From positions 1 to 64,000 of IMG/VR virus record IMGVR_UViG_3300014501_000017: a DNA stretch of 64,000 nucleotides; one strand, written 5' to 3'. The notes beneath the pieces were generated by a model. That model worked only from the letters and a program-made list of their open reading frames with translations, was not told where the DNA came from and ran no database searches. The translations under genes and the position numbers were made by a program. Positions 1 to 11,200 of this stretch are shown here, piece after piece. The DNA is from a virus. The stretch's first letter is position 1. Every line of letters starts with the position of its first letter.

Positions 1-1
1 A

Positions 2-298
2 AGATCATTAAAAAATCTTGTATATACCAATGTTTATGAAAGATTGTATGTTCCAACCTTTGGCGGAAATATAATCAAAAGTCTGTTCGAAAATGCCACT
101 ACTGATTCATTATATGCTATCCAACAACAGTTAGATAATGCTATTACTAATTTCGAACCAAGAGTAACTCTAACTTCAATAAATCTTACTACTTCAGATG
201 TTGCAGGAGCCGTTGGAGTAAATATAACTATTACCTATACAATCAATAAAATTCCCGGGGTACAATCCCTTAATATATTTGTGGATAGAGTTCGTTAA
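2..298 (+). CDS. 25: Baseplate wedge protein gp25, C-terminal part
   Basis: The frame is open to the left edge, so the 5' end lies outside the window; codons from position 2 read RSLKNLVYTNVYERLYVP, which runs into FGGNIIKSLFE. This matches the conserved core of T4 gp25 (a lysozyme-like fold used as a structural wedge component, equivalent to gpW of P2). About 98 residues are visible; T4 gp25 has 132. The TTG at 44 is an internal leucine, not a start. Gene 6 follows after 22 bases, the usual order in T4-type baseplate clusters. Assignment rests on sequence resemblance plus position. Confidence 0.85.
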   Translation, partial: RSLKNLVYTNVYERLYVPTFGGNIIKSLFENATTDSLYAIQQQLDNAITNFEPRVTLTSINLTTSDVAGAVGVNITITYTINKIPGVQSLNIFVDRVR

Positions 299-306
299 AA
301 GAGGCA

Positions 307-313
307 ATAAATA
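307..313 (+). promoter_or_regulatory. Late promoter motif ATAAATA before gene 6
   Basis: ATAAATA fits the gp55-type late promoter of T4 (TATAAATA). It ends 7 nt before the ATG of gene 6, so the transcript would carry almost no leader. The GAGG at 301-304 would lie upstream of the transcription start. Confidence 0.6.
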
Positions 314-320
314 CTAATAT

Positions 321-2120
321 ATGTCAGCCAACAGCAGTATAAACTTATTACCTCTTGACGTTCTTACCTATAAGAATTCCTTGATTGCATATATGCAAAC
401 ACAGGATATCTTTAAAGGTTATAATTTCGAGGCACCAAACTGGAATGTTCTTCTAGATATTCTAGCCTACAACTCTTTCTTCATGGCATTCTATGGTAAT
501 ATGATAGGGGCAGAAATGTTTTTGGATTCTGCCCAACTTCATGATTCGGTTGTTTCTCATGCCAAAGAATTAAACTATCTTCCCCGTTCAAATAAATCAT
601 CTGTCGGTGAACTTACAATAGTAATAAACACTGGCAACGCCAATGTTACATCAGCAGTCATTGCCCAATATACATCATTCAATGGAAGAATTGGAAGCAA
701 TGCCTATACCTTTTCAACAAATGCTGCAATAACTGGTCTATCTTCAAATAGTACAATAAATTTTTCTAATGTACAGATATATGAAGGTGAATTGGTAGTA
801 GATGCTTATTTGGTTGATTATTCTAACACTGCACAACGTTTTATTATTTCAAATGCCAATGTAGATACATCTGGTCTTTCTGTTATTATTTCAGAAGATA
901 ATGGAGCATCAAATATTGAGTATCTTCTTGCACCATCTCTATTTGGATTATCTGGAAATTCTCATGTTTATTTCCTACAGGCATCTGAAAATAATCAGTA
1001 TGAATTAGTATTTGGAGATAATGTTACTGGCCGTAGACCAAAAGATAATTCAATTGTTTATGCAACATATCGTGATTCATCTGGATCACTACCAAATATG
1101 ATTAGTAATATTGTACCAAATGGTTTGGTTGGTGGTTATTCAAATGTAACTATAACTCTAAATGGTCCAACATCAGATGGTGCCTTTGCTGAATCAATAA
1201 GTTCTATTAAATTTAATGCTCCACGAGCATTCAATGCCCAAGAACGTTGTGTTACGACAGAAGATTATGAAACACTATTACCAATTGAATTTCCTGAAAT
1301 TATTTCGATTGCTGCATTCGGTGGAGAAAATGCAACGCCACCTCAATATGGAACTATCTTCATTTCAGTTGTAATCAATGGGATAAATGGACTACCAGCA
1401 GGAAAAATAACTGATTATACTAATTATTTAAATAGTCTTAATACTGTTACAATTGTACCACAATTTATTGCCCCTATATTCCTATATGTTGCATGTGATA
1501 CCAATATCAAATATGACATTGGACAAACTACAGCAGACCCAGGAACAATAGCCACAGAAGTTTCGAATACAATTATGTCATTTGCCAACACTAATTTGAA
1601 CGATTTCAAATCAACTCTATACTATAGCCAATTGGTATCAGCAATATCTAATTCAGATTCAAGTATTGTAAGTAATGAAACAGAATTACTTTTGATTAAT
1701 TACATATATCCAATCGCTGGAATATCAAACAACTATCCTGTATCATTCTATCAGCCATTAGTATCAACACTTGCACCTCTAGGATTAGCATATCCTGCAA
1801 CTACAGAAACTTGCATAACTTCAACTATATTCTTATCAGAGGGAAAACAGGTACTTATTGAAGATGATGGAGCAGGAAATTTGAGATTAGTAAGTATTCC
1901 AACAACAACTGCAAATCAAGAACATTCTGTAATTAATATTATAGGTACTGTTAATTATGCAACTGGTATTGCTCAAATAAACAATCTTTTAGCCGATACA
2001 TCAGCTACAATTAAGCTATATGCACAGGCTGCACAACAGGATTTGCAGTCAAACAATAACGTTGTACTAAGTATCCTTCCAGCAGATGTAACTATTACCG
2101 TAGAACAGATAAGTCAATAA
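321..2120 (+). CDS. 6: Baseplate wedge subunit gp6
   Basis: Structural protein of 599 aa (T4 gp6 has 660) that forms the iris-like ring of the baseplate wedge. The N-terminus carries the conserved segment YKNSLIAYMQTQDIFKGYNF followed by NWNVLLDILAYNSF and the NMIGAEMFLDSAQLHDSVVSHAKELNY block typical of the gpJ/gp6 family. A second conserved block, RCVTTEDYETLLPIEFP, lies near residue 310. It sits between 25 and 7 as in T4. Gene 7 starts one base after its stop, so translational coupling is likely. The start is the ATG just downstream of the ATAAATA late promoter. Confidence 0.92.
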   Translation: MSANSSINLLPLDVLTYKNSLIAYMQTQDIFKGYNFEAPNWNVLLDILAYNSFFMAFYGNMIGAEMFLDSAQLHDSVVSHAKELNYLPRSNKSSVGELTIVINTGNANVTSAVIAQYTSFNGRIGSNAYTFSTNAAITGLSSNSTINFSNVQIYEGELVVDAYLVDYSNTAQRFIISNANVDTSGLSVIISEDNGASNIEYLLAPSLFGLSGNSHVYFLQASENNQYELVFGDNVTGRRPKDNSIVYATYRDSSGSLPNMISNIVPNGLVGGYSNVTITLNGPTSDGAFAESISSIKFNAPRAFNAQERCVTTEDYETLLPIEFPEIISIAAFGGENATPPQYGTIFISVVINGINGLPAGKITDYTNYLNSLNTVTIVPQFIAPIFLYVACDTNIKYDIGQTTADPGTIATEVSNTIMSFANTNLNDFKSTLYYSQLVSAISNSDSSIVSNETELLLINYIYPIAGISNNYPVSFYQPLVSTLAPLGLAYPATTETCITSTIFLSEGKQVLIEDDGAGNLRLVSIPTTTANQEHSVINIIGTVNYATGIAQINNLLADTSATIKLYAQAAQQDLQSNNNVVLSILPADVTITVEQISQ

Positions 2121-2121
2121 A

Positions 2122-5100
2122 ATGTTTGAAGTTTCGCAAAATACTATCTCTCTATTCGTTGAGGATCAGTTTCCAGAGTTTTATTCAATTCAGGGACCGA
2201 ACTTCATCCAATTTATGGAGAATTATTACCAGTGGTTAGAAACTACTGGAAATCCTGATTGGTTCTTTGAAAATGCAAGTAATTTAAGAGATATTGACAA
2301 GACTCTTCCTTCATACATCATCCATTTTAAAGAAAAATATCTTCATGATATTCAGTATGCTACAATAGCAAATCAAGTAACATTTATCAAGAATGCTCTA
2401 GATTTCTATCGTTCAAAAGGAAATTTCCAATCAGTTGATTTATTCTTCCAATTAGTATACGGCGAAGACGCTGATATTTTCTATCCAAAAAATTATATGT
2501 TAAGAGTATCTGATGGACAGTGGGTAATTCCTACTTATCTTGAAGTATCCGACTCTCCACTTAACCTTTCATATATCAACAAACAAATAGCTGGTGTTCA
2601 CTCAGGAGCAACTGCTTTCGTAGAACGTTTTGTTAAAAAGAAGATAGGAACCAAGACAGTAAATGTATTCTTTGTTTCTAACTTAGTTGGTAACTTTCAA
2701 ACTGGAGAATTATTATCTGCCGGTGGAGTTATTCAAGATATTGCACCATATATGGTTGGTTCATTAACAACCTTGGATATCATAGAAAGTGATCCAGGAT
2801 TCGAAATAGGTCAAGTAGTTAATCTTATCGACCAATATAATGAAATCAATGGATCAGCTATTGTTTCTGATGTAACAACCCAAAGCGGATTAGTAAATTT
2901 TGATTTAATCAATGGTGGTTATGGATTCAATACAAATTCAATCGTTTCTATTTCCGAGAATGTATTATTTTTAAGCAATGTAATGGTATCTAATACCGAA
3001 TTAGAATTTCCATTTCTTTATTTTGAACAGGTATACCAGAAATCAACCAATACCACAGCTAATGTTATAGGACTAGCCGTTCCCAATAATATCAACTTAG
3101 CTATTGGTGAAGTTAACCCACTCGATTTTAATTGGGTTGTTGGTAATGAAATATATCAAGGAAACACATCTGGAATCATAACAACAGTTAGTTATGCAAC
3201 TGTTAGTTCTGTTTATACTGCGTTTATACTTGCAACAAGTGTTACAGGTGGAATATTTGAAACAACTGAAGATATTTTTAGTAATAATGGTGCATATGGA
3301 CTTCTAAACTCATTTAATATGAGTATTGGAGTTATCTCAATTTCTAATACCTTCTTGGCATCTAATTCATGGGCAAACAGCCTATTGGTTGGTCTAACAT
3401 CAAATACTACTGCCGCAATTAATTCAATTTCTCAAGGAACTGGAGCATCATTCTCTATTGGATTAATTGATAATCTTGAAAACTTTACCATTTCAGCAGA
3501 TTTTTTGAATGGTTATGATGTAGCTAATATTCCTTATTTGGACGTTCAATTGGATGGAGCAAATTCAGGAATGTTCATTAACTCTTATGGATTTGTAAGA
3601 AATCCATTAGCTAACCTTTCTTCTCTATTGATTGAGACTTTTGGTGGAGTAACAATCACCGACAATATTGGAACAATAGAGACAATAACTAATATCAACC
3701 CAGGATCTGGATATAATACACCTCCATTCGTTTTGATATATGACCCATTGACTTCACAGGCCCAGTTACATGATTATATCATTGATATTAATACTCTTAC
3801 ATTAAATTTCATTCCAAATGAAATAGTAACACAGGGAGTAGTTATATCAAATAGTACTACAATAGTAGTATCCGGTGCCCAAGCAACTATTGGGAACTTT
3901 GCCATAGTTAATCGTGGAACAGGATATACAAACGGAGATTTAGCAACTGCTGCTTCATTAGGAGTAAACGGAGTAGCTAATATAACAACATTTTCAAATG
4001 GAACTATTGATTATCTATTACCAGTAAACTATGGAACTGATTTTACTCCAAGTAGTAACAATATAACAGCACTTTCAAATGCAACTGGTGGTACATCTAC
4101 AGGAAGCGGAGCAAATGTAATTGCAGTAGGAGCAACATTCCTATTAGGTGATTTTGTTTATGAATCAAATGGAACAGCAAATATAGCTACAGGAACAGTT
4201 CAAGCTACTGATTTGGTACTTGGTAATGGTATTCTATATGTTAATAATGTAACTGGTGTATTTACTACTGCCTTTGGAATTGCAGCATTTGCCTCAAATA
4301 CTACTGCAACCATTTCTTCTGTTAATACTTCAGACTTTACTGTAAGTGCAAGAGGATATATCAAACCAACTTCTAATACTAGTGTATTATATGTTGGAAG
4401 ATTATCTTATGATACTTCTTTTGTATCAGATGAACCAATAATTGGTTCTGTTTCTGCCGCCACAGCTAATGTGGTTACAGTTGTTAGTGATCCTACATCA
4501 AATATCGTCGGATGGAATGCAACTGTTGCTGATTTAGTTGCAACTGGAACTGGAATAGTAACAGAATTGCTTGTAACATCTTCTGGATTTGGATATTCAA
4601 ATGGAGATACTATTACTTTTGAGCCTGCTGATAGTTCATTAAATGGAACAGCAACTGTAATTCTTGGCCGTCAAGGAACTGGTGGTGGATACTATCAAGG
4701 AACCGGTGGATTCTTAGATAATGATCAGGTTATTCAAGATAGTTATTACTGGCAGACATTCTCTTATGAAGTAAGAACAAGTGTTCCATTTGATACATAT
4801 GAAGATATTTTTACAAGAGTAATTCATCCAGCAGGAACTAAGTTATTTGGTGGAGTTTATTTAATTTCAAATTCTGCCTTGGATATAATAGCTGAACCAC
4901 TTGATACTATCTACTCAATGTATGTAACCAGTAATGGAAATGTAGAAGAGTTCTTTCATCCAGGAGATATTATAACTCAAGGTGATGCTAATGGTACAGT
5001 AGATGATACTCATGCAGTAATCAATATTCAAATATTAAGTGAAAGTAATTATCTAGGCGATGAAACTGTTGATATTCTAGTGACAGAAGCAAATGTTATG

Positions 5101-6141
5101 TTGCTTGATGAACAACAGCCACCAGATGCTAATGCAGCTATTGAACCATTTATTAATACTGAAGTTATTCAATATTTTCCAAATACACTATTTGTTGTTG
5201 CAATGGGAACCATAACTGCTGCTGTTGTAAATGGCGCATCAGAAACAATGTATATAAGTAATACTCAAGGAATTTTCTTAAGTACTATAGACTCACAGGC
5301 AGCAAATATCAATGTTATTACTTCATTGAATCTTAGTTATGAATTATTGCAACAGTTTTCTTTGATTACTGTTATAAATCCAGAAGAAACAACTGAGTCA
5401 TTTGCTCTTGGAGAAACTGTTACAGATTCAACTACAAGTTCAACCGCAGTTGTTCTATTTTCTAATGCGAGTGCCGTACAACTTGGTACTATTTCAGGGG
5501 CATTTAATACCGGTGATATTTTGATTGGGGCAACTTCAAATGCACGAGCAACTATAAGTAACACAGCTTTTAATACAGTTCAAACTTTTACTGCTAATAC
5601 ACCAGTATGGCAAGAAGTATTTGTAATAAATTTACAAAACATCACAGGAACATTCAATATTGGAGATACAGTTTATCAGTCTAGACAAAATTATAACTCA
5701 CAAAATGCAGTAACTGAAAATACTGTAGTTGGGTTTATCAGCAGTCTAAACACAGTTTCCATGTCAGTAATAAGTCCTCTTGGTTCATTTACTAATAGTT
5801 CATTAATTATTGATGCTAATAGTAGTGCTACCGCCATAATCAATGGAGTAAGAACAGCAAACATTGTTACAGCTAATGTATTGTTAGCAAATTCAAGTAT
5901 CCTACAAGTTAATGATGTAAAGGGTGTATTTAATTTAAATCAGTTTATATATGGACCAAGTGTATTTGCTACTATTTCTGCCCAATCAACTATTATTACT
6001 TCATTACAGGTAAATACAGCCCTAAATACTATTGATTTTGCACTAAATGATGGATGGTTTGAAGCAAATAGCACCCAAGTAATGGATTCAAACTCAGGAG
6101 CAATAGCCAATATTATTGGGATCGCAATATCTGGAGAATAA
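2122..6141 (+). CDS. 7: Baseplate wedge initiator gp7-like, expanded
   Basis: A 1339-aa protein (T4 gp7 has 1032). The first 150 residues (FIQFMENYYQWLETTGNPDW ... FYRSKGNFQSVDLFFQLVYG) resemble the C-terminal half of T4 gp7, where a similar block reads FYSTKGIEASYKFLFKVLYN. A second hallmark near residue 890, YEVRTSVPFDTYEDIFTRVIHPAGTKLFGG (split here as YEVRTSVPFDTYEDI and FTRVIHPAGTKLFGG), also has a gp7 counterpart. Between and after these lie many repeats of roughly 50-70 residues with the pattern F-x-x-G-(x)n-S-x-A-T-A-x-I and three G-x-G-Y elements, which I read as beta-rich solenoid. It is very rich in N, S, T and V. Located between 6 and 8. Confidence 0.85.
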   Translation: MFEVSQNTISLFVEDQFPEFYSIQGPNFIQFMENYYQWLETTGNPDWFFENASNLRDIDKTLPSYIIHFKEKYLHDIQYATIANQVTFIKNALDFYRSKGNFQSVDLFFQLVYGEDADIFYPKNYMLRVSDGQWVIPTYLEVSDSPLNLSYINKQIAGVHSGATAFVERFVKKKIGTKTVNVFFVSNLVGNFQTGELLSAGGVIQDIAPYMVGSLTTLDIIESDPGFEIGQVVNLIDQYNEINGSAIVSDVTTQSGLVNFDLINGGYGFNTNSIVSISENVLFLSNVMVSNTELEFPFLYFEQVYQKSTNTTANVIGLAVPNNINLAIGEVNPLDFNWVVGNEIYQGNTSGIITTVSYATVSSVYTAFILATSVTGGIFETTEDIFSNNGAYGLLNSFNMSIGVISISNTFLASNSWANSLLVGLTSNTTAAINSISQGTGASFSIGLIDNLENFTISADFLNGYDVANIPYLDVQLDGANSGMFINSYGFVRNPLANLSSLLIETFGGVTITDNIGTIETITNINPGSGYNTPPFVLIYDPLTSQAQLHDYIIDINTLTLNFIPNEIVTQGVVISNSTTIVVSGAQATIGNFAIVNRGTGYTNGDLATAASLGVNGVANITTFSNGTIDYLLPVNYGTDFTPSSNNITALSNATGGTSTGSGANVIAVGATFLLGDFVYESNGTANIATGTVQATDLVLGNGILYVNNVTGVFTTAFGIAAFASNTTATISSVNTSDFTVSARGYIKPTSNTSVLYVGRLSYDTSFVSDEPIIGSVSAATANVVTVVSDPTSNIVGWNATVADLVATGTGIVTELLVTSSGFGYSNGDTITFEPADSSLNGTATVILGRQGTGGGYYQGTGGFLDNDQVIQDSYYWQTFSYEVRTSVPFDTYEDIFTRVIHPAGTKLFGGVYLISNSALDIIAEPLDTIYSMYVTSNGNVEEFFHPGDIITQGDANGTVDDTHAVINIQILSESNYLGDETVDILVTEANVMLLDEQQPPDANAAIEPFINTEVIQYFPNTLFVVAMGTITAAVVNGASETMYISNTQGIFLSTIDSQAANINVITSLNLSYELLQQFSLITVINPEETTESFALGETVTDSTTSSTAVVLFSNASAVQLGTISGAFNTGDILIGATSNARATISNTAFNTVQTFTANTPVWQEVFVINLQNITGTFNIGDTVYQSRQNYNSQNAVTENTVVGFISSLNTVSMSVISPLGSFTNSSLIIDANSSATAIINGVRTANIVTANVLLANSSILQVNDVKGVFNLNQFIYGPSVFATISAQSTIITSLQVNTALNTIDFALNDGWFEANSTQVMDSNSGAIANIIGIAISGE

Positions 6142-8205
6142 ATGTCAAGTACTGAATTAATAACAGAACGTCTAAGAGCATCAATTGTATTTGATACATA
6201 TTCTGAAGTTGTTAATAATGACATTATTCTTTATGTATTTGGCTCAAGAAGCATTCCTTATGCTGCCAACGATACAGCTATAATTCAATCAACCGATTCT
6301 GAACATGATCTAGTTGTAGATGCTTATCAAAATATGCTTTTTGGTAAGATAGTTACTCCAACAGATATCGTACCGATGATTCCTCGATATGATTGGGTAT
6401 CCAATACTGTTTATGCCATGTATTCTGATACAGATATTAATTTATATACAGAAAATTTTTATGCTGTAGTAAATGCTACATCTCAATATGATGTATTCGA
6501 ATGTATTTTCAATAACTATGGAGTTCAATCAACTTATCAACCAACTCTAAGTGATACTAGCCCAAGTGAACCTTACTATGAAACTGCTGATGGATATTTC
6601 TGGAAATATCTATATTCAATTCCTATTTTAAGTTTTACCCAATTTGCTACTTCAGAATTTATTCCTCTATTACCTAATATAGCAGTAGCCGACGCTGCTG
6701 TTGATGGGGCAATAGATGTTGTCCTTATTGCCAATAATCAATTTGGTCAATTAGAAGCTGGTTCAGGATATAACAATTATCTTGAAGGTCAATGGATTTC
6801 ATCAGATATTCAGGTGGCAGGAAACTCTGTTCTTTATGGAGTATCAAATACAGCATCTAATGTAAATGGATTTTATTCAAGCTGTATGCTTTATATTAAC
6901 GGTGGAACAGGCCAAGGACAATTTGTCCAGATTACAGATTATAAAATAACAGCTAATATTAAACAAATAACTATAGCATCTCCTTTTGGTATCCTTCCAG
7001 ATATTACATCAAGTTATCAGATTTATCCATGGGTAGATATTGTTGGAGATCAGCATGTAACAGTTAATGCATATGCAAGAGCATTAATTAATACTTTTTC
7101 TTCAAATAGCATATATCAAATTGATGTTATTCAGCGTGGTGCAGGATATAGAAGTGGTAGTGCAACTGTATTAGCAGACCCATCTGTTACTGTATCAAAT
7201 TCTGCTATATTAAATGTTATTATCTCTCCACCAAATGGACATGGAGCAAATGTTTATATTGAGTTAGGAGCAACAAATCTTGGAATTGGTCTTACATTTG
7301 CAAATAATGAAAATAGTACAATTTCAACTGGAAATGAATATAGAACAGTTGGTCTTCTTCAAAATCCTCTATTTGCCAATGTTCAACTTAATTTAAATAC
7401 TTCAGCCGAAACTGCTGGAACTAATGGAATATTCATCATCGGTGAAACCATTGTAGAGTTTACTCCTATAATCCTATCTGGAACAGTTGATGTAACAGCA
7501 GGAGAGACTGTTGTAGTGGGAACCGCTACAGACTTTGAAAATCAATTTGCTTTTAGCAATAACATCTATATTAATGGCGGAACAGTTGTATATGTAGGAA
7601 CTGTTGCTTCAATAACAAATGCAACTTATCTAACACTATCTGCTAATTGTCCATTCTCAAATACAGTAGCTAATGTGGCCCTTGTAAATCTAGGGTCTAA
7701 TGGAATAATAACTTCTGTAACATCAAATACTATCAATATTACAAATGCATCTCCTACATTTGAAATAGGAAATACAATAATTGGTCTTTCATCATTTGCC
7801 ACTGCTATTATAGCTGGATATACCATCAATGATTTGAATAAAACTTTCAGCACATTTATTCAAACAAATAGATATATTGGTGATGTAACTAGTGGAATTT
7901 TTGTTGATAGTGAATGGGTATATACAGGAAATATTACTCAGGCCAATGCCTCTTTCTATGCTCTATTTACTGCTGGTGATGAAGCCAACGGCCAGATTAG
8001 TATGTTAGTTTCAAATCAGGTAGGTTCATTTATTCCTAATACAGTTATCCAAGGAAACAGCAGCGGATCATTATTTAATATAATTTCAGCTTTTCCAGGA
8101 GACTTAGTTCCTGATAGTGGAGAGATTTTATATCTAGAAAACAACTTGGCAATTCCAAGATCAAACTCCCAATCTGAAATAGTTAAAATTATAATCGAGT
8201 TATAA
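6142..8205 (+). CDS. 8: Baseplate wedge protein gp8-like, expanded
   Basis: A 687-aa protein, twice the length of T4 gp8 (334 aa). The N-terminal third keeps the family layout: ILYVFGSRSIPY, then MIPRYDWVSNTVYAMY (T4: VIPRRDW), then the GYFWKYLYSIP block (T4: GYVWEYLFEIP). The extreme C-terminus, SGEILYLENNLAIPRSNSQS, matches T4 SGEMIYMENRPPI. The extra sequence between about residues 250 and 640 is repeat-rich, including RGAGYRSGS and modules like those in gp7. The ATG immediately follows the gene 7 stop, so the two are likely translationally coupled. It joins gp6, gp7 and gp10-type proteins in the wedge. Confidence 0.87.
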   Translation: MSSTELITERLRASIVFDTYSEVVNNDIILYVFGSRSIPYAANDTAIIQSTDSEHDLVVDAYQNMLFGKIVTPTDIVPMIPRYDWVSNTVYAMYSDTDINLYTENFYAVVNATSQYDVFECIFNNYGVQSTYQPTLSDTSPSEPYYETADGYFWKYLYSIPILSFTQFATSEFIPLLPNIAVADAAVDGAIDVVLIANNQFGQLEAGSGYNNYLEGQWISSDIQVAGNSVLYGVSNTASNVNGFYSSCMLYINGGTGQGQFVQITDYKITANIKQITIASPFGILPDITSSYQIYPWVDIVGDQHVTVNAYARALINTFSSNSIYQIDVIQRGAGYRSGSATVLADPSVTVSNSAILNVIISPPNGHGANVYIELGATNLGIGLTFANNENSTISTGNEYRTVGLLQNPLFANVQLNLNTSAETAGTNGIFIIGETIVEFTPIILSGTVDVTAGETVVVGTATDFENQFAFSNNIYINGGTVVYVGTVASITNATYLTLSANCPFSNTVANVALVNLGSNGIITSVTSNTINITNASPTFEIGNTIIGLSSFATAIIAGYTINDLNKTFSTFIQTNRYIGDVTSGIFVDSEWVYTGNITQANASFYALFTAGDEANGQISMLVSNQVGSFIPNTVIQGNSSGSLFNIISAFPGDLVPDSGEILYLENNLAIPRSNSQSEIVKIIIEL

Positions 8206-8212
8206 AAAATAG

Positions 8213-8219
8213 CTAAATA
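8213..8219 (+). promoter_or_regulatory. Late promoter motif CTAAATA
   Basis: CTAAATA lies 17 nt before the ATG at 8237, with an AGGA ribosome site between them. This is the leadered form of the late promoter. Confidence 0.55.
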
Positions 8220-8236
8220 TTGCTATAGGATAAAAG

Positions 8237-11200
8237 ATGCCCCTTCAAATAAATCTAGATACACCACCATATTTCGATGATTTTAGTCCTTCAAAGGATT
8301 ACTATAAGATTCTTTTTAAACCTGCTGTAGCAGTACAGGCTCGTGAGTTAAATCAACTTCAGACAATGCTTCAGAACCAAATTGAACAGTTTGGTGATAA
8401 CATCTATGTATCCGGAACAATTATTCAGGGATGTAACTTCATATTTTATGATAACTATCCATATATCAAAATTAACGATAATGATGTAAATGGAAACAAC
8501 ATCAGCGTTGCTGAATTTGTTGGTCTTAATGTAGTAGACTCATCAAACTTGGTTGCCTTGATTGTTGATTCAGAAGCTGGTTTTCAATCACAAGACCCAA
8601 ATCTAAATACTCTTTATTTAAAATATATCAATTCTGGAATATCCGGAACTAATACAGCCTATACAACAGCAGAAACTCTTACTGTTTATAATGCAAATAA
8701 CATTGTCGAATATGTAAAGGTTTCAAACGGTGGAAGTGAATTTGTAAACACCAACTTCGTTGTTTTTGCATCTGCTTTGGCTATTACCAATACCTCTGGT
8801 GGACTAACTTTCGCCAATGGTTCAAGTGGTTCAAATGTATTTAATATTGGTGACACAATCAATTATGTTGGAGTAGCAAATGTTCGTTCAACTATTGTAT
8901 CAATCAATTCAACATCTAATTCAACTGCCTTAATATTAACAGTTGCTCCAGTATTAGCCGATTTAGAAGCAGCAAATTCAAACCCAATTAACTGGACATT
9001 TACTGTTAATACAAATCCTCATGAATTAACAACCAATACAGCATTTACAATTGCAGCAGTAATTGGACAGGGTGCAGGAGCATCACTTGTTACTGATGGA
9101 TTTGGAACAATAAAGAATATCAATATAACAGCCGGTGGTTCTGGATATTATGTTCCACCATATGTTACTATTTCATCTACAGTCGGAGCAATTTCTGCTG
9201 CCAATTTGATTGCCCAGACATTCCTAACTCAATTTCAAATTGCCTCTGTATCTAATGCTATAGGAACAGGATATGCATTTGGTATTAGTAGTGGAGTAAT
9301 ATATCAAAAAGGATATTTTTCTCTAGTTAATGCTGAGACAATCATTGTTGACAAATATAGTAATACACCAGATCAATTAGTAGTAGGATTCAATACCCAA
9401 GAAGCAATCATCAATAGCAATCAAGACCCATCACTTCTTGATAATGCTGCTGGAACACCAAATTTTGCTGCTCCGGGAGCAGATAGATTAAAGTTAACAC
9501 CAACATTGCAGGTACAAGCTGCAAATGTTGCTTCATCAAATGGATTATTCTTTCCAATTGTAGCATGGAATGGCGGACTTCCTTACAAACAAAATCAACA
9601 GACTCAATTTAATACTGTAGAAGCATTACTTGCTAATGATGTTTACAATACAGCAGGAAATTTCGTTCTTGATCCATTTTTAATTACAACAGAATCTGCA
9701 CCAACTCTAACTGATGAATTAACTCAATTTGAAGTATATGTTGATCCAGGCACAGCATTTATAGATGGTTATGAAGTTAACATTGTAACTCCATTTTCAG
9801 TAGTAAACGAAAAAGCAAATACTACCCAGATATTGAATCCTGATAATATCAGTATCAATTATGGTAATTATGTCATAGTTAATAATCTTGGTGGAACATT
9901 CGAGTTTCAACAGGCTGCACAGGTATTTTTATATAATTCACCAAGTAATTATCTTTCAAATACAGAAGCATGGACAGCAACTCCTGCTCCAAATACTAGT
10001 GGGCTTGGTTATCTTGGAACAGCAAGAATTCGTTCAATAACATATAATAGCATAAACACCGGCGCAGGAGCGAACGGTGGACCTTTATATAGAATGTATT
10101 TGTTTGATATCAAAATGGCTAATGGAGCAAATTTTGGAGAAGTTGGATCAATCTATGCAAATAATTCCGGAGCATTCACTGGTATTGCTGATGTAGTTCA
10201 GACAAATAATGTAACGATTCTTCAAGAAACAGGAAGCAATGATGCTATCATATTCCCTATTGGAACAATAGCTACTGAATCTGTATCAAATATTCAATAT
10301 GCCTATCGTGCAACTTCTACATTTCAAGCAAATACAACAGGAAATGTAGTAGCAACATCGGTAGCTGGAGAAGTATTTTTAAATAGTTCTGCCTTATACT
10401 TTGAAACAATCCTTGTTCCACAAGCAAATATTGTATTTGCAAATGCAACTGGAACAATTGCTGTTAATACTTCAACAGTAAATGTAGTTGGTACTACTAC
10501 AACTTTTACAACAACATTTGCTGCTGGAGATTATGTAAGTGTAACAAATTCATCTGCATCAGAAGTTAAACTTATTACATCAATTGCAAATGATATTTTC
10601 CTAACATTTGATACACCTTGCGGAATGATAGATGCTTCAGCTAATATAGCCCTAGCTCTACCAGAAAGTATCCCAGTTAATATGTTATCTCATGGTCGTG
10701 CTATTAATTTTAATGGCAGTGGAAACACAATGACAATTAACCTTGGAAATACTCCAAGTGGAACTACAAACTGTTCATTGACCTATACTTCTGTTGTATT
10801 GAATGCAACACCTATTTCAAAAAGTGTAAGTCGTGGAGTAACCGTTACAATTGATTGTACTAACAATATAGCTAATAGTGTTGGACCTTGGTGTCTTGGT
10901 GTGCCGGATGTTATTAGATTAAACTCAGTTATTATGAATTCTTCATATGCAGGAGTATCAAACTTAAATGTAACATCAAGTTTTAATGTTATTGGTGGAC
11001 AAACAGAAGATTATGTTGATTTAGCTCAACTTACATTAACACAACAAGGTTCTAGTCTTTTATTACCGTTTGCTAATTTAACGGTAACATTTGATTGTCT
11101 AGTTAAAAACCAAGATGGTGTTTCTGTAATAACAAGTTATCCAATAAATGATGGACTAGCTTTTGGTAGCTCTCCAGCAACTATAAACACACTTGAAATT